This document shows, one piece after another, positions 1 to 9,443 of a stretch of 64,000 bases of DNA. The position numbers and the translations under genes were made by a program. Position 1 is the first letter of the stretch. The number at the start of each line of letters is the position of its first letter. Source of the DNA: Sphingomonas sp. C3-2 (lineage in GTDB: Bacteria > Pseudomonadota > Alphaproteobacteria > Sphingomonadales > Sphingomonadaceae); the NCBI RefSeq assembly GCF_033025475.1, contig NZ_CP130322.1:434001-498000 (forward strand). Reading direction: 5' to 3'. Under the pieces are notes generated by a model. That model made no database searches. It saw only the letters and a list, made by a program, of their open reading frames with translations, and had not been told where the DNA came from.

Positions 1-404
1 TAGCGCGTCGCTACAACCTGCCGGTCCGCGTCGTCACGAACAGCTTTCTGCGCGTGCCACAGGAAGCATTGATCGAACGCATTCTGGTCGATTCGGGCTT
101 TGACGCCGCCGACAACTGGATCGCCGAACGCGCCGATCCCTCCACAATCGTCATCACCGCCGATATTCTGCTGGCTGATCGGTGCGTCAAGGCTGGCGCC
201 ACCGTGCTCGGCCCCAATGGCCGTGCCTTCGACACGCAATCGATCGGCAGCGCGGTTGCCACCCGGGCCCTTATGGAAGATCTGCGCGCCATGGACGCGG
301 TTCGCGGCGGCCCGCCGCCCTTCAGCAAGGCGGATCGTTCGAATTTCCTGTCGGCATTGGATCAGGCTGCCAATCGCCTGATCCGATCGCGCCCCTCAGC
401 CTGA
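1..404 (+). CDS. YaiI/YqxD family protein (DUF188), 5'-truncated by window edge
   Basis: The reading frame is open from base 3, so the true start lies upstream of the window. About 133 C-terminal residues are present of a family that is usually about 150 long. Family signatures are visible: a PVRVVTNS stretch near the start, ITADILLADRCVKAGA in the middle, GPNGRAF, and the closing GPPPFSKADRS motif. The family is a PIN-like fold of unproven function, often annotated as UPF0178. Its TGA overlaps the end of recG on the other strand by 9 bases, so the two genes converge. Family assignment is firm; function is unknown. Confidence 0.9.
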   Translation, partial: ARRYNLPVRVVTNSFLRVPQEALIERILVDSGFDAADNWIAERADPSTIVITADILLADRCVKAGATVLGPNGRAFDTQSIGSAVATRALMEDLRAMDAVRGGPPPFSKADRSNFLSALDQAANRLIRSRPSA

Positions 405-2456
405 TCGCAGCAGTTCGACGCCGGAATCGCGTTCGAAGAGATAGAGGGCTGTTCGAGCCGCCTGCCCGCGCTCGCCCAGCAGTCCGCCATCCCGGTCGAC
501 GAGCAAACGTGCATCATCCGTCGCCATCGGCAGGAATTGCTGCAGTTGTTCGGGGCTGGCGAGCCTGAAACGCGCCTCGCCCGATTGGCGTGTGCCGAGG
601 ATTTCGCCTGCACCGCGCAAACGCAGATCCTCTTCGGCAACCAGAAACCCGTCATTGGTTTCGCGCATGAGGGCAAGCCGCGCCCGCGCGGTCTCGCTGA
701 GCGCCCGCCCACGCAACAACACACAGACCGAACGCCCGCTTCCACGCCCAACCCGTCCGCGCAACTGGTGCAACTGCGCCAGGCCAAAGCGCTCCGCCCC
801 CTCGATGATGATGAGCGTCGCGTTGGGAACATCCACCCCCACCTCGATCACGGTGGTTGCCACCAGCAACTGCGTATCGGCACGCTGAAAGGCCGCCATC
901 ACGGCATCTTTCTCGGGCCCCTTCATCCGGCCATGGACAAGGCCGACCTTGTCTCCGAACCGGGCACGCAGCAGTTCGGCCCGTGCCTCGGCCGCCGCCT
1001 GATCGCTTTTCTCACTTTCCTCGACAAGCGGGCACACCCAGTAGGCCTGCCCGCCCGATGCGATGTGACGCGCCACGCCGTCCACCACCTCGTCCAGCCG
1101 CTCGTCCGAAATCACCCGGGTTTCGATCGGCTGGCGTCCCGGCGGCATCTCATCGAGCCGGCTGACGTCCATCTCGCCATAATGGGTCAAGGTCAGCGTG
1201 CGCGGGATCGGGGTTGCCGTCATCACCAGCAAATGCGGCGGGCGAACACCCTTTTGGGACAGCATCAACCGCTGCGCCACGCCGAAGCGGTGCTGCTCGT
1301 CGACCACGGCAAGCCCCAGATTACGGTAATTCACACCCTGCTGGAAAATCGCATGGGTGCCGATCAGGATATCGATCGAACCATCGGCCAGGCCCATCAA
1401 CGTTGCTTCGCGGGCCTTGCCCTTGTCACGCCCCGTCAGGATCGCGACGGACACGGGAAGCCCGGTCAATTGGCGCGAGATATTCTCATAATGCTGGCGC
1501 GCGAGAATTTCGGTCGGTGCCAGCAACGCGCCCTGCGTCCCCGCCTCCACGGCTGCCAGCAGGGACATGAGCGCGACCAGCGTCTTGCCTGAACCGACAT
1601 CACCCTGCAGCAGACGAAGCATCGGCTGTTCCTGCTGCATATCGCCCTCAATCTCCGCGATCGTGCGGCGTTGCGCTCCAGTCGGCGCATAGGGCAGTTT
1701 CAGCGCGTCGCGCAGCCGTCCGTCACCATGGAGCGGCACGCCCCGGCGTTTGCGGGTGGAGGCGCGCACCAGCATCAGTGCGAGCTGGTTGGCATATACC
1801 TCGTCATAAGCCAGCCGTGCCCGCGCCAACTGGTCCGCAGGATCGGCATGGACCCGCGCCAAGGCCTCGCGCCATTTGGGCCAGCCATATTTCTCGACCA
1901 CGCTCGGTTCGACCCATTCGGGCAGATTGGGCGCACGCTCCAGCGCCTGTTCGGCCAGATTGGCGAGCCGTTTTCCGCTCATTCCCTCGGACAGCGGATA
2001 GATCGGCTCGCGCTCGGGCAGCTTGGACCCCTCATCGAGCGGCAGAACATGGTCGGGATGAACCATCTGCAATTCCTGACCATAGCTTTCAAGCTTGCCG
2101 GATACGATCCGCGCCTCGCCCAGCGGCAGCAGCTTGCGCGCCCAGCCCGGATTATTGCCGAAATAGACAAGGCTCACGTGGTTACCATGTTCGTCTTCGG
2201 CCGCCACGCGAAACGGGCTGCGCGGGCCGCCGGAACGATATTCGACGGGGGTGAGCTGGATCGTCACCACGCGCCCGGCATCGGCCATGCGCAGTTCATC
2301 GACTCGCACCCGGTCGACGAAACCGCTGGGCAGATGGAAGGCCACATCGACCACGCGCGCGAGGCCCAGCCGCTCCAGCGGGCGCGCAAGCGCGGGTCCA
2401 ATGCCCTTGAGCACGGTAATTTCAGCGAAGAGCGGATTGAGAATATCGGGTCGCAT
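396..2456 (-). CDS. recG: ATP-dependent DNA helicase RecG
   Basis: RecG is a superfamily 2 helicase that remodels stalled replication forks and branch-migrates Holliday junctions. The 686-residue product has the N-terminal wedge/OB region, then Walker A GDVGSGKTLVAL, a DEQHRFG Walker B box of the RecG/Mfd type, the TATPIPRT motif, and the C-terminal helicase motif QLRGRVGRG. I start it at the ATG giving MRPDILNPLFAEITVLKGIG, because alphaproteobacterial RecG begins this way; the open frame runs about 100 codons further upstream without family similarity. No strong Shine-Dalgarno precedes this ATG. sdhE and mfd are transcribed divergently from 75 bases away. Confidence 0.96.
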   Translation of the reverse strand: MRPDILNPLFAEITVLKGIGPALARPLERLGLARVVDVAFHLPSGFVDRVRVDELRMADAGRVVTIQLTPVEYRSGGPRSPFRVAAEDEHGNHVSLVYFGNNPGWARKLLPLGEARIVSGKLESYGQELQMVHPDHVLPLDEGSKLPEREPIYPLSEGMSGKRLANLAEQALERAPNLPEWVEPSVVEKYGWPKWREALARVHADPADQLARARLAYDEVYANQLALMLVRASTRKRRGVPLHGDGRLRDALKLPYAPTGAQRRTIAEIEGDMQQEQPMLRLLQGDVGSGKTLVALMSLLAAVEAGTQGALLAPTEILARQHYENISRQLTGLPVSVAILTGRDKGKAREATLMGLADGSIDILIGTHAIFQQGVNYRNLGLAVVDEQHRFGVAQRLMLSQKGVRPPHLLVMTATPIPRTLTLTHYGEMDVSRLDEMPPGRQPIETRVISDERLDEVVDGVARHIASGGQAYWVCPLVEESEKSDQAAAEARAELLRARFGDKVGLVHGRMKGPEKDAVMAAFQRADTQLLVATTVIEVGVDVPNATLIIIEGAERFGLAQLHQLRGRVGRGSGRSVCVLLRGRALSETARARLALMRETNDGFLVAEEDLRLRGAGEILGTRQSGEARFRLASPEQLQQFLPMATDDARLLVDRDGGLLGERGQAARTALYLFERDSGVELLRSG

Positions 2457-2531
2457 AGCTATCTGGGCATCGCTTATAGCCAAGCGCGCTCGCTCCGCCA
2501 GCGTCGGCATCTGAATTCTATTGGGATTATC

Positions 2532-2798
2532 ATGGACCGCGAAACCCGCCTCAAACGTCTCAGTTTCCGCGCCTGGCACCGCGGCACCAAGGAAGCCGAC
2601 CTGCTGATCGGCGGCTTTTTCGACACCTATTCGAAAAGCTGGACGATCGAACAGATCGACTGGTTCGAAACGCTGCTCGGTGAAGAGGATGTCGAGATCA
2701 TGGCATGGGCCATCGGCACCATGCCGGTTCCCGAGCAATATCAGGGCCCGATGATGGATGCCCTGCACAAGCTGGATTACATTCCGGTGGCCCGTTGA
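2532..2798 (+). CDS. sdhE: Succinate dehydrogenase assembly factor 2 (SdhE/CptB family)
   Basis: SdhE-family proteins help attach FAD covalently to SdhA of succinate dehydrogenase. The 88-residue product matches the family length. It starts MDRETRLKRLSFRAWHRGTK, containing the conserved RxWHRGTKE region in which the RGxxE motif (here RGTKE) is the flavinylation signature; downstream are W-rich segments such as DWFETLLGEEDVEIMAW. The gene stop overlaps the proposed TTG start of mfd, so the two are probably co-translated. The same pairing of sdhE with recG and mfd is, from memory, common in alphaproteobacteria. Confidence 0.93.
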   Translation: MDRETRLKRLSFRAWHRGTKEADLLIGGFFDTYSKSWTIEQIDWFETLLGEEDVEIMAWAIGTMPVPEQYQGPMMDALHKLDYIPVAR

Positions 2799-5700
2799 GC
2801 GTCATCGAAAAGATACTGAAGGCCGAACGCCCGCTTACCCTGGCGGGCGCCCCGGCAGGTTTTCTTCCCTGGCTGGCCGCCGATCTGGCGCGCGCCGCCA
2901 AGGAACGCGCGGTTTTCATCGCATCCGACGATGTGGCGATGCGCAGCATCGCCGAAACCGCGCATTATTTCGCGCCCGAGCTTGAGGTGCTGTCCTACCC
3001 GGCGTGGGACTGCCTTCCCTATGACCGTGCCTCTCCGTCGCTGCGCTCCACCTCCGAACGGTTGGCAACGCTCCATGCGCTGCAAAAGAAGCCGAGCGGT
3101 CCGCAGCTTCTCGTCACCACCGTCAATGCGGCCACCCAGCGCACGCTGACGCCCTTTCGCATCCGCCAGATGGTCGCGCGGCTTGCACCGGGCGAACGGA
3201 TCGACCGCGACAAGCTGGCCGCGTTGCTCCAGTTCAACGGCTATGTCCGCACCGACACCGTTGCCGACGCCGGCGAATTTGCCGTGCGCGGCGGTCTGCT
3301 CGATCTTTTCCCGTCGGGCGAGGAACAGGCGCTTCGGCTCGATTTTTTCGGCGACGAGATCGAAAGCGTCCGCCGGTTCGACCCGGCGGATCAGCGCACC
3401 ACCGGGCGGATCGACGGCTTTACCCTCCTGCCCGCATCCGAAGCGCTACTCGATGAAGAAAGCATCAAGCGTTTCCGCAGCCGTTACCGGGAAATTTTCG
3501 GCGCCACCGCGACGGGCGATCCGCTCTATCAGGCGGTATCCGACGGTCGCAGGCTGGCTGGCATGGAACACTGGCTGCCGCTGTTCGAAGAGCGCCTGTC
3601 GACATTGTTCGATCATATCGGTGACGCCGTCATCCTGCGCGATTCGGGCAGCATAGGCGCCGTCGAGGCGCGGCTGGAAGCGATTGCCGACTATCACAGC
3701 AACCGTGAGCGCGCGAAGACGAGCGATCCGGGAAGCTATCGTCCGCTCAAGCCTGAGAGCCTCTATCTAGATCAGACCGAATGGTCCGGTCTTGTCGAGG
3801 ATCGTCGCGCTCACCTGACGACGCCCTTTCACGAGCCGGAAAGTGCGGCCGTTATCGACTTTCAGGTGGATGGCCCGCGCGATTTTGCGCCCGAGCGCGC
3901 GCAAAATGCGAATATATATGAAGCCGTAGCCGCCCATGCACGCACGCTCCAGCGCGCCGGCAAGAAGCTGGTGCTTGCCAGCTATTCAAACGGCGCCCGC
4001 GAACGCCTGATTGGCCTGCTCGCCGATCATGGCATGAAGGGCGTCACGCCCGCCGATAGCTGGCAGGAAGCGCTTGGCGTCGCAACCTCGGGCGTGGCGG
4101 TCACCGTCCTGCCGCTGGACCACGGCTTCACCGGCCCCGAAGTGGCGCTGTTGACCGAGCAGGACATGCTGGGCGACCGGCTTGTTCGCCGCGCCAAGCG
4201 CAAGAAAAGCGCCGATGCGTTCCTGCAGGAACTGGCAACGCTCAGCCCCGGCGACCTTGTCGTTCACATGGAGCACGGTATCGGGCGCTATGAAGGCCTG
4301 ACATCGATCCCCGTCGGCAAGAGCCCCCACGACTGCGTCTGGCTGAGCTATGCGGGCGGCGACAAGCTGTTCGTGCCCGTCGAGAATATCGACGTCCTTT
4401 CCCGCTACGGCGCGGACGGCGAAAACGCGACGCTCGACAAGCTGGGTGGCGAAGCGTGGCAGCGTCGCAAGGCGCGGATGAAGGAACGCATCCGCGAAAT
4501 CGCGGGTGAGTTGATTGCCACCGCCGCCGAGCGTGCACTGCGCCCCGCCGAGGTCGCCGAGCCCGATCCGGGCGGCTACCCTGCCTTTGTCGATCGCTTT
4601 CCCTATCAGGAAACCGACGATCAGGACCGCGCAATCGCTGATGTGATCGAGGATCTGGGCGCCGGGCGGCCGATGGACCGCCTCGTCGTCGGCGATGTCG
4701 GCTTTGGCAAGACCGAGGTTGCGCTGCGCGCCGCCTTTGTCGCCGCAATGGCCGGAATGCAGGTGGCGATCATCTGCCCGACGACATTGCTTGCGCGCCA
4801 GCATCACATGAATTTCGCCCAGCGCTTTCAGGGCTTCCCGCTGAAGATCGGCCGTCTTTCGCGCATGGTTTCGGCAGGCGAGACCAAGGCCGTGAAGGAA
4901 GGGCTGGCCGATGGAACGATCGATGTCGTCGTCGGTACCCATGCCATTCTGGCCAAGGGCATCGAATTCAAGCGACTGGGCCTTGTCATCGTTGACGAGG
5001 AACAACGGTTCGGCGTGACGCACAAGGAGCGGCTAAAGGCGCTCAAGACCGATGTGCACATGCTGACGCTGACCGCGACGCCCATTCCACGCACGCTTCA
5101 GATGGCGATGTCTGGCCTGCGCGAGCTTTCGGTTATCCAGACCCCGCCGGTCGACCGTCTCGCGGTGCGCACCTATGTGATGCCCTGGGATCCGGTGGTG
5201 CTGCGCGAGGCGCTGCTGCGCGAGCATTATCGCGGCGGGCAGAGCTTCTTCGTCACCCCGCGCATTTCCGACCTTCCCGATATCGAGACCTTCCTGCGCG
5301 AGGAGGTGCCCGAGATCAAATATGTCGTGGCACACGGCCAGATGGCGCCCGGCATGATCGAAGAACGCATGTCGGCCTTTTACGACAAACATTATGACGT
5401 GCTGGTTTCGACCACGATCGTCGAAAGCGGGCTCGACATTCCGAGCGCGAACACGCTGATCATCAACCGCGCCGATCGCTTCGGCCTTGCTCAGCTCTAT
5501 CAGCTGCGCGGGCGTGTGGGCCGATCGAAGACCCGCGCCTATGCCTATTTCACCACGGCATCCGAGCGACTGATGACCGAGGCGGCCGAAAAGCGCCTGA
5601 AGGTGCTCTCCGATCTCGACAGCCTTGGCGCGGGCTTCCAGCTCGCCAGCCATGATCTCGATATTCGTGGCGCCGGCAATTTGCTGGGCGACGAGCAGTC

Positions 5701-6253
5701 GGGGCATATCAAGGAAGTCGGCTTCGAGCTTTACCAGTCGATGCTCGAGGACGCGATCCTCGAAGCGAAGGCGGGCGGCGCCGGGCTTGAGCGGCGACAG
5801 GAGGCGTTCTCGCCGCAGATCACCGTTGATGCCCCGATCATGATCCCGGACGATTATGTGCCGGATCTCGACCTGCGCATGGCGCTGTATCGCCGGATGA
5901 ACGAACTGGAAGACAAGCAGGGGATCGAGGCCTTTGCAGCCGAACTGATCGACCGGTTCGGCAAGCTGCCCGATGCCACCGAAAATCTTCTGGCGCTGAT
6001 CGAGATCAAGCTGAACGCCAAGAAAGCATCGATTGCCAAGATCGACGTTGGCCCGCGCGGTGCGCTGGTCAGTTTCTTCAACGACAACTTCCCCAATCTT
6101 CCGGGGCTGCTTTCCTATGTCGAGCGGCTGAACGGCGTGGCGAAGCTGCGGCCGGACAGCAAGCTGGTGATCAACCGCGCCTGGGGCGATCCCAAGGCAC
6201 GGCTGCATGGGGCGCTGCAACTGTCGAAGGGATTGGCGAAAGCGGCCCGCTGA
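2795..6253 (+). CDS. mfd: Transcription-repair coupling factor Mfd
   Basis: Mfd displaces RNA polymerase stalled at lesions and recruits UvrA. The 1152-residue frame matches the family size. Order of domains: UvrB-like N-terminal modules, an RNA-polymerase interaction domain around the HMEHGIGRYEGL motif, a RecG-like translocase with Walker A GDVGFGKTEVAL and DEEQRFG, TATPIPRTLQ, a QLRGRVGRS helicase motif, and the C-terminal TRCF domain. I chose the TTG at 2795, whose last two bases are the start of the sdhE TGA. The open frame continues 30 codons upstream, but that part is sdhE read out of frame. A hairpin follows the stop. Confidence 0.95.
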   Translation: MSVIEKILKAERPLTLAGAPAGFLPWLAADLARAAKERAVFIASDDVAMRSIAETAHYFAPELEVLSYPAWDCLPYDRASPSLRSTSERLATLHALQKKPSGPQLLVTTVNAATQRTLTPFRIRQMVARLAPGERIDRDKLAALLQFNGYVRTDTVADAGEFAVRGGLLDLFPSGEEQALRLDFFGDEIESVRRFDPADQRTTGRIDGFTLLPASEALLDEESIKRFRSRYREIFGATATGDPLYQAVSDGRRLAGMEHWLPLFEERLSTLFDHIGDAVILRDSGSIGAVEARLEAIADYHSNRERAKTSDPGSYRPLKPESLYLDQTEWSGLVEDRRAHLTTPFHEPESAAVIDFQVDGPRDFAPERAQNANIYEAVAAHARTLQRAGKKLVLASYSNGARERLIGLLADHGMKGVTPADSWQEALGVATSGVAVTVLPLDHGFTGPEVALLTEQDMLGDRLVRRAKRKKSADAFLQELATLSPGDLVVHMEHGIGRYEGLTSIPVGKSPHDCVWLSYAGGDKLFVPVENIDVLSRYGADGENATLDKLGGEAWQRRKARMKERIREIAGELIATAAERALRPAEVAEPDPGGYPAFVDRFPYQETDDQDRAIADVIEDLGAGRPMDRLVVGDVGFGKTEVALRAAFVAAMAGMQVAIICPTTLLARQHHMNFAQRFQGFPLKIGRLSRMVSAGETKAVKEGLADGTIDVVVGTHAILAKGIEFKRLGLVIVDEEQRFGVTHKERLKALKTDVHMLTLTATPIPRTLQMAMSGLRELSVIQTPPVDRLAVRTYVMPWDPVVLREALLREHYRGGQSFFVTPRISDLPDIETFLREEVPEIKYVVAHGQMAPGMIEERMSAFYDKHYDVLVSTTIVESGLDIPSANTLIINRADRFGLAQLYQLRGRVGRSKTRAYAYFTTASERLMTEAAEKRLKVLSDLDSLGAGFQLASHDLDIRGAGNLLGDEQSGHIKEVGFELYQSMLEDAILEAKAGGAGLERRQEAFSPQITVDAPIMIPDDYVPDLDLRMALYRRMNELEDKQGIEAFAAELIDRFGKLPDATENLLALIEIKLNAKKASIAKIDVGPRGALVSFFNDNFPNLPGLLSYVERLNGVAKLRPDSKLVINRAWGDPKARLHGALQLSKGLAKAAR

Positions 6254-6261
6254 ACGACGCG

Positions 6262-6289
6262 AACCGGGCCGGTATCAGCCGGCCTGGTT
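6262..6289 (+). terminator. Hairpin after mfd, possible terminator
   Basis: Eleven-base arms (AACCGGGCCGG and CCGGCCTGGTT) with a six-base loop form a stem with one G-U pair in the plus-strand RNA. No T-run follows, so it may be Rho-assisted or only a 3' stabiliser. It sits at the convergent junction with the minus-strand c-di-GMP gene, whose last codons it overlaps. Confidence 0.5.
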
Positions 6290-8329
6290 GCGTTCGATCA
6301 GATCGACCAGTTCGGCTGCGGCAATCGGCTCCGAGCACAGAAAGCCCTGATAATAGTTGCAGCCTTCGCGCGCGAGCAGGGCAAGCTGCTCCTCGCGCTC
6401 CACCCCTTCCGCGATCACCGAAAGGCCGAGCGAGCGAGCCATTTCGATGACGCCGCGCACCACGATCCTATCACGCGCGGAACCCGCAATGTCCTCGGCC
6501 AATTTCTTGTCGATCTTGAGGTAATCGAGCGGAAGCGCCTTGAGATAGGCGAGGCTGGAATAGCCGGTGCCGAAATCGTCTATCGCCACACGGCAGCCGG
6601 CCTGACGTAGCGTAGTGAGCACGCCTGCGGCATGGCCCAGATCCTCGATCAGTCCGCTTTCGGTGATCTCGACCGTCAGGCGGTTGCGCGGGAAGCCGCT
6701 GCGATCGACACGCGTCAGAAACGCGTCGACAAAGTCTTCCCCCGCAATGTCGGCGGCGGTCACATTGACGGAAAGCCGAATATCGCGAAGCGCGGGCGGC
6801 CATGCCGCTGCCATGGTGACGGCACGTTGCTGCACATGGGACGAAAGCCGGACCAGAAGCCCGGCCCGCTCGGCGGCAGCAAACAGCGTTTCCGCACCCA
6901 ATTCGCCAAAAACCGGGTGATGCCAGCGCGCAAGCGCCTCGACACCCACGATATGGCCGGTGGTGATCTGCACCTGAGGCTGGAAAAGGATACGAATTTC
7001 GTCGCGCTCGAGCGCGCGTGGCAGATCGATCTCCAGCCGGGTATGCCAGTCGACCGCAGCCACGGCCTTGAGATCGAGATCGCGCAGAACGCCGTCATCG
7101 CCTGCCCTGCCGTCCCCCAGCAGCGCGAGCGCGCGAGACAAGAGCATTGCCGGTTCGGCCGTGGCATCGAGCGCGGTGACGAGCCCGACACGGCCAGCAA
7201 GCGGGATGACATGCTCACCCGAGACAAAGGGGCGCGACATCGAACGCGCGAGTTCTTCACCAATCAGGCGCGCGCGCGCATTGGCGAAATCGCCGATCAG
7301 CCCGATGACGAAATCCGCGCCCGCAAGGCGCCCGACAAAGACCCGCTCTTCCGCCACGCCGCGCGCGGCGCTTTCGATCCGCCGCGCAACCGAACGGAGC
7401 AGCGCGTCACCCGCCGCACGCCCAAAGGCGGCGTTGACCATATCGAACCGGCTGACCGAGACGAGAAGCAGGGTGAGCGCCTCTCCGCCGCCGAGATGTT
7501 CGCCCAGCCAACGGTGCGCGGCCGAGCCATCGCTAAGCCCGGTCAGGGGATCATGCTCGGTGGCGAGCGCCTCAACCTCCGGCACCCCGCGCAAGGGCGC
7601 GATCCGGCCGGAAACACCACCGGCGGCGCCCATTGCATAGAGGTGATGGGAAACGGCTTCCCCCTCGCCGCCCGGCATATCATGCGCGAAGGTGGTGTTG
7701 ACCGCGCCATCGCGAATGCGGCGGATCGCACCGCGTGCAGCGGCCCGGTCATCGCGGTCGAGCAACCGGTAAAAACGGGTAAGCGACGGAAAGCGCGCGG
7801 ATTCGAGCCCCAGCCTTTGGCGTAACGGGGTTTCGAGATGAAGCCCGGTATCCCGATCGAAATGCCAGCCAAGTTCCCCGCGCAGATTTTCCTGCCCGAG
7901 GCGGTAGCGCCGCGCAGCCAGGATACGGTCGCTATGGCGCTGCGCCATCGCCAGCGCATGGATGAGAACACGGTCTTCAAGCGGATCGACGAGGAAATGG
8001 GTGGCGCCGGCGGCAAAGACGAGGTCGAGTGCGCCCATATCGGCGGGTGCCAACAGCATGACGAGCGCGCAGCCATGTTTCTCGACCGAGGCAGCAAGCG
8101 TGCGCGCAAGCGACAGGCCGTGGCGAAAATCGCCGCGCGCATCGACGAGCGCCAGCGTGGCGCCGCTCGCGATGAAGCGCCGTGTCAGGCCATCAGCGCC
8201 GCAATCCTCAATCACCCGCCATCCGGCCCGCGCCATGGCAGAAGCCAAAAGACCACCCTGCCCTGAGCCGAGCAGATAGACAGGCGCAGCATTCGGTGAT
8301 GCCAGCGTTTCAGCCTGCATCTTCAACAT
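6275..8329 (-). CDS. EAL-domain c-di-GMP phosphodiesterase with degenerate GGDEF domain
   Basis: The 684-residue protein has an N-terminal region of about 140 residues with a receiver-like alpha/beta pattern (LALVDARGD, then GATHFLVDPLED), a middle linker, a GGDEF domain at about 255-420 and an EAL domain at about 435-680. The GGDEF signature is replaced by AGADF at 336-340, so diguanylate cyclase activity is unlikely. The EAL domain keeps EALARW at 464, the VEITES glutamate, DDFGTGYSSLAYL at 584, and AEGVE, so it should hydrolyse c-di-GMP, with the GGDEF perhaps as a GTP sensor. No membrane segment is evident. It is monocistronic as far as the window shows. Confidence 0.88.
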   Translation of the reverse strand: MLKMQAETLASPNAAPVYLLGSGQGGLLASAMARAGWRVIEDCGADGLTRRFIASGATLALVDARGDFRHGLSLARTLAASVEKHGCALVMLLAPADMGALDLVFAAGATHFLVDPLEDRVLIHALAMAQRHSDRILAARRYRLGQENLRGELGWHFDRDTGLHLETPLRQRLGLESARFPSLTRFYRLLDRDDRAAARGAIRRIRDGAVNTTFAHDMPGGEGEAVSHHLYAMGAAGGVSGRIAPLRGVPEVEALATEHDPLTGLSDGSAAHRWLGEHLGGGEALTLLLVSVSRFDMVNAAFGRAAGDALLRSVARRIESAARGVAEERVFVGRLAGADFVIGLIGDFANARARLIGEELARSMSRPFVSGEHVIPLAGRVGLVTALDATAEPAMLLSRALALLGDGRAGDDGVLRDLDLKAVAAVDWHTRLEIDLPRALERDEIRILFQPQVQITTGHIVGVEALARWHHPVFGELGAETLFAAAERAGLLVRLSSHVQQRAVTMAAAWPPALRDIRLSVNVTAADIAGEDFVDAFLTRVDRSGFPRNRLTVEITESGLIEDLGHAAGVLTTLRQAGCRVAIDDFGTGYSSLAYLKALPLDYLKIDKKLAEDIAGSARDRIVVRGVIEMARSLGLSVIAEGVEREEQLALLAREGCNYYQGFLCSEPIAAAELVDLIERNQAG

Positions 8330-8474
8330 CCCCCGTTACCCCCGGCACAACGACCCTGGCGCGGATTCGTAACCTTTCCGCTCTAAGCCATTGCAGGCTG
8401 CCATGCCATGCCTTCTGTAAGTCCCTGCATCGAAAGGCTGTTCGTAAACCAATTTCCATGACAGGAGCATGATC

Positions 8475-8585
8475 ATGGACAGCCGATTTGGCGCCAAGTT
8501 AAAAGGAGTGGATATGCCGCAGGGGGCACGGATGGATGAAACCGAACTGATCATGGCATCGCACGGCATGGGAAGCCGCCGGTGA
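8475..8585 (+). CDS. Small ORF (36 aa) overlapping the nadK start; possible leader peptide
   Basis: A 36-codon frame starts at ATG 8475, seven bases after AGGAG. It contains a second in-frame ATG at 8514 placed five bases after a very strong AAAAGGAG, which would give a 23-residue peptide. Its TGA overlaps the nadK GTG start as GTGA, the usual geometry of translational coupling. The peptide (MDSRFGAKLKGVDM..., ending GMGSRR) resembles nothing I recognise. It could be a real small protein, a coupling leader, or chance. nadK itself has no comparably good ribosome-binding site, which favours a coupling role. Confidence 0.4.
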   Translation: MDSRFGAKLKGVDMPQGARMDETELIMASHGMGSRR

Positions 8586-9367
8586 ACATGATCGGAGAAC
8601 CAACGCGCGGACTTGTCGCCTCGCCCACCGAGGCGGCGCAGGAAGCCGCACAATTGCTGCGCGACATGTATCACAACTGGGTGGAGCCCGAACGCGCCGA
8701 CATGCTAGTGGTGCTGGGCGGCGACGGGTTCATGCTCCAGACGCTCCACGCGATGCTGGAACGACGGCGGATCGTTCCGGTGTTCGGGATGAACCTTGGC
8801 ACCGTCGGCTTTCTGATGAACGAGTGGCGCCCCGATTATCTGGACGACCGCATTGCGCGCACCAAGGCATTCAGCGTTGCACCGCTGCGCATGGATGCCG
8901 AGACGATCGACGGCGAGAAATTTTCGCTCCCCGCGATCAACGAGGTCTCGCTACTCCGCGAAACGCGCCAGACCGCGAAGATCGAGGTCCATGTAAACAA
9001 CCATGTCGTGCTGCCCGAACTGGTGTGCGACGGCGTGCTTGTCGCCACCCCCGCCGGGTCGACCGCGTATAATTTCTCGGCGCAAGGGCCCATCCTGCCG
9101 CTGGGATCGTCGATGCTGGCGCTGACCCCGATCAGCCCCTTCCGCCCGCGGCGCTGGCGCGGTGCGATCCTGCCCGACCGGACACGCTTCAGCCTGCGCG
9201 TGCTGGATGCCGCCAAGCGCCCGGTAAGCGCGGTGGCCGATCAGCGCGAAGTGCGCGACGTTGCGAAGGTGGATATCGCCATCGACACCCATGCCACGCT
9301 GACGCTGTTGTTCGACCCCGAACATGCCCTGGATGATCGCATCGCCATGGAGCAGTTCGTTATCTGA
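8582..9367 (+). CDS. nadK: NAD kinase
   Basis: NadK phosphorylates NAD to NADP using ATP or polyphosphate. The 261-residue product carries the catalytic GGDG motif at 46-49 (VVLGGDGFMLQ), the GMNLGTVGFLMN segment, INEVSLL (the NE/D motif), and the glycine-rich DGVLVATPAGSTAYNFSAQGPILP region that binds NAD. It is a short form typical of alphaproteobacteria. The GTG at 8582 overlaps the stop of a small upstream ORF; ATG 8588 is the alternative start. The next elements downstream are two tRNA genes behind their own promoter. Confidence 0.94.
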   Translation: MNMIGEPTRGLVASPTEAAQEAAQLLRDMYHNWVEPERADMLVVLGGDGFMLQTLHAMLERRRIVPVFGMNLGTVGFLMNEWRPDYLDDRIARTKAFSVAPLRMDAETIDGEKFSLPAINEVSLLRETRQTAKIEVHVNNHVVLPELVCDGVLVATPAGSTAYNFSAQGPILPLGSSMLALTPISPFRPRRWRGAILPDRTRFSLRVLDAAKRPVSAVADQREVRDVAKVDIAIDTHATLTLLFDPEHALDDRIAMEQFVI

Positions 9368-9443
9368 ACACCGCAAAAATCAGCCATTTTCGGTGGGTTT
9401 CACGACAATCGCAAAAAAGATGGGAACTATCTTGTTCCAAGGC

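Noticed and set aside
9423-9440. GGAAC-N6-GTTCC inverted repeat upstream of the tRNA promoter, considered as a LexA box
   Set aside because: Alphaproteobacterial LexA sites are GTTC-N7-GTTC direct repeats; this is an inverted repeat with a six-base spacer and not upstream of a repair gene.
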